A stretch of DNA of 7,598 nucleotides from an uncultured Alphaproteobacteria bacterium (lineage in GTDB: Bacteria > Pseudomonadota > Alphaproteobacteria > Puniceispirillales > Puniceispirillaceae): positions 1 to 7,598 of the forward strand of contig CAJWDO010000071.1 of the NCBI GenBank assembly GCA_913031555.1, written 5' to 3'. The notes beneath the pieces are model-generated. The model saw only the letters and a list, made by a program, of their open reading frames with translations, was not told the DNA's origin and searched no databases. Numbering within the stretch: the stretch's first letter is position 1; every line of letters starts with the position of its first letter. The position numbers and the translations under genes are program-made. This document shows, piece by piece, positions 6,501-7,598 of the stretch.

Positions 6501-7598
6501 TCAGGTCAGTTGGGCGACGACCCGGGCGATCCGGCCAAGCGCCTCGTCAAGCACCTCATCTGCGGCGGCGAAGCTGAGCCGGAAGGCCGGTGACAGGCCA
6601 AAGGCCAGCCCCGGCACGATCGCCACCTCGCCAAGTTCCAGCAGCGCCGCGGCGAAATCACTGTCGGTCCCGATCACCTTGCCATCGGGGCGCGTGCGGC
6701 CGATTAGGTCCGCGATATCGGCGAAGACATAAAAGGCACCGTCGGGGGCGGGGCACCGGATGCCGTCAATGGCGTTCAGCGCCGCCACCACTTTCGCGCG
6801 GCGGCGTGCGAAGGCGGCATTGTTGGCGGCGATGAAATCGGTCGGGCCGTTCAGCGCCGCGATGGCGGCATGCTGGGCGATGCTGTTCGGGCTGGAGGTC
6901 GATTGCGACTGCAGCTTCGCCATTGCCTTGACCAGTGGCGTCGGCGCGGCGGCGAAACCAATCCGCCAGCCGGTCATGCAATAGGATTTCGACACGCCGT
7001 TCAGCGTCAACACCCGCCCCGCCAGGTCCGGCGCGACACCGGCGATAGTGGCGAATGCAAACCCGTCATAGGTCAAATGTTCATAGAGATCGTCGGAGAC
7101 CACCATCAACCGGGGATGGGCGCGGATCACATCGGCGAACGCGGCAAGCTCGGCCGCCGCATAGCCGATGCCGGTCGGATTCGCCGGCGAGTTGATGATC
7201 ACCCACTTGCTGCGCGGGGTGATGGCGGCGGCGAGCGCCTGCGGCGTCATCTTCAGCCCGTCATCGAATCCCGCCTTCACGAAGACAGGTGTGCCGCCGG
7301 CCACCTCGACGATGCCGGCGAAGCTGACCCAGTAGGGGGCCGGGATGATCACCTCGTCGCCGGCCTGGACGGTGGCCATCATCGCGTTGAACAGAACCTG
7401 CTTGCCGCCGGTGCCGACCGAGATGTTCTCGGGCCCGAAGGACAGCCCGTTCTCGCGTTCGAACTTGGCGCAGATGGCGGCCTTCAGCTCGGGGATACCG
7501 TCGACCTGGGTGTATTTCGTCTCGCCGTCATGAATGGCGCGGATCGCCGCCTCCTTGACATGCGGCGGGGTGTCGAAGTTAGGCTCGCCGGTGGCCAG
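6501..7598 (-). CDS. aatA: Pyridoxal-phosphate-dependent aspartate aminotransferase, class I (N-terminus outside window)
   Basis: This is a fold-type I aminotransferase that moves amino groups between aspartate (or aromatic acids/prephenate) and 2-oxoglutarate in the cytoplasm. The frame is open to the right edge of the window, so 365 residues of about 400 are seen; the methionines encoded near 7377-7382 are internal. In order: ATGEPNFDTPPHVKEAA, TKYTQVDGIPELKAA, ENISVGTGGKQVLFNA, DEVIIPAPYWVSFAG, VIINSPANPTG, VVSDDLYEHLTYDG, and LNGVSKSYCMTGWRIGF with the PLP-binding lysine at residue 204 of the fragment. The Cys in SKSYCMTG replaces the Ala seen in many relatives; it is not a catalytic position. 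The family resembles alphaproteobacterial AatA/AspC; exact substrate preference cannot be read here. It ends at TGA 6501-6503 (minus), 90 bases before msrP on the same strand. Confidence 0.95.
   Translation of the reverse strand: MATGEPNFDTPPHVKEAAIRAIHDGETKYTQVDGIPELKAAICAKFERENGLSFGPENISVGTGGKQVLFNAMMATVQAGDEVIIPAPYWVSFAGIVEVAGGTPVFVKAGFDDGLKMTPQALAAAITPRSKWVIINSPANPTGIGYAAAELAAFADVIRAHPRLMVVSDDLYEHLTYDGFAFATIAGVAPDLAGRVLTLNGVSKSYCMTGWRIGFAAAPTPLVKAMAKLQSQSTSSPNSIAQHAAIAALNGPTDFIAANNAAFARRRAKVVAALNAIDGIRCPAPDGAFYVFADIADLIGRTRPDGKVIGTDSDFAAALLELGEVAIVPGLAFGLSPAFRLSFAAADEVLDEALGRIARVVAQLT

Noticed and set aside
5586..6593. 335-codon plus-strand open frame opposite msrP
   Set aside because: It is a high-GC shadow frame overlapping both msrP and the aminotransferase end; the minus-strand frames carry the conserved motifs.

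Overview
The window looks like a stretch of an alphaproteobacterial chromosome. This rests on a GreA of alphaproteobacterial type directly downstream of carB, an Lrp/AsnC regulator, a bacterial ELM1/DUF1022 protein, a Tat-exported MsrP and an AatA-type aspartate aminotransferase. The resident genes are GC-rich and use many C/G-ending codons. A SAR116- or Rhodospirillales-like marine organism would fit, but I cannot fix the genus.

Layout. 1-1587 is the 3' half of carB, entering from the left edge. Its first two thirds read like a gammaproteobacterial CarB and its last third like an alphaproteobacterial one, with the change near 1020-1130. A 172-base gap with small hairpin repeats leads to greA (1760-2254), whose end carries a perfect 17-bp tandem duplication that moves the stop codon. 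A low-GC segment (about 2262-2967) follows. It holds a 181-codon ORF resembling the N-terminal domain of McrB-like AAA+ restriction proteins, with the ATPase and nuclease parts missing. An Lrp/AsnC regulator (2968-3447, minus strand) comes next, with a repeat-rich 350-base upstream gap that contains a candidate operator and promoter. The ELM1-family gene (3798-4904, plus) is followed by a second low-GC segment (about 4905-5444) holding a 157-codon unknown gene, possibly PUA/EVE-like. msrP (5445-6410) and a left-truncated-product aminotransferase gene (6501-7598, running off the right edge) are both on the minus strand.

How it fits together. The GC-rich genes are mostly housekeeping: pyrimidine/arginine precursor synthesis, transcript-cleavage factor, amino-acid-responsive regulation, amino-acid transamination and periplasmic methionine sulfoxide repair. 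The two AT-richer genes are the accessory part. Each sits where two resident genes converge (greA/asnC and ELM1/msrP), has its own strong Shine-Dalgarno, and is preceded by a CCTCC...GGAGG inverted repeat that could hide that ribosome site. One is a decayed defence-type protein. This suggests small cargo genes dropped into harmless convergent gaps. I see no transposase, integrase, tRNA, rRNA or CRISPR array in the window, so no complete new system can be claimed.
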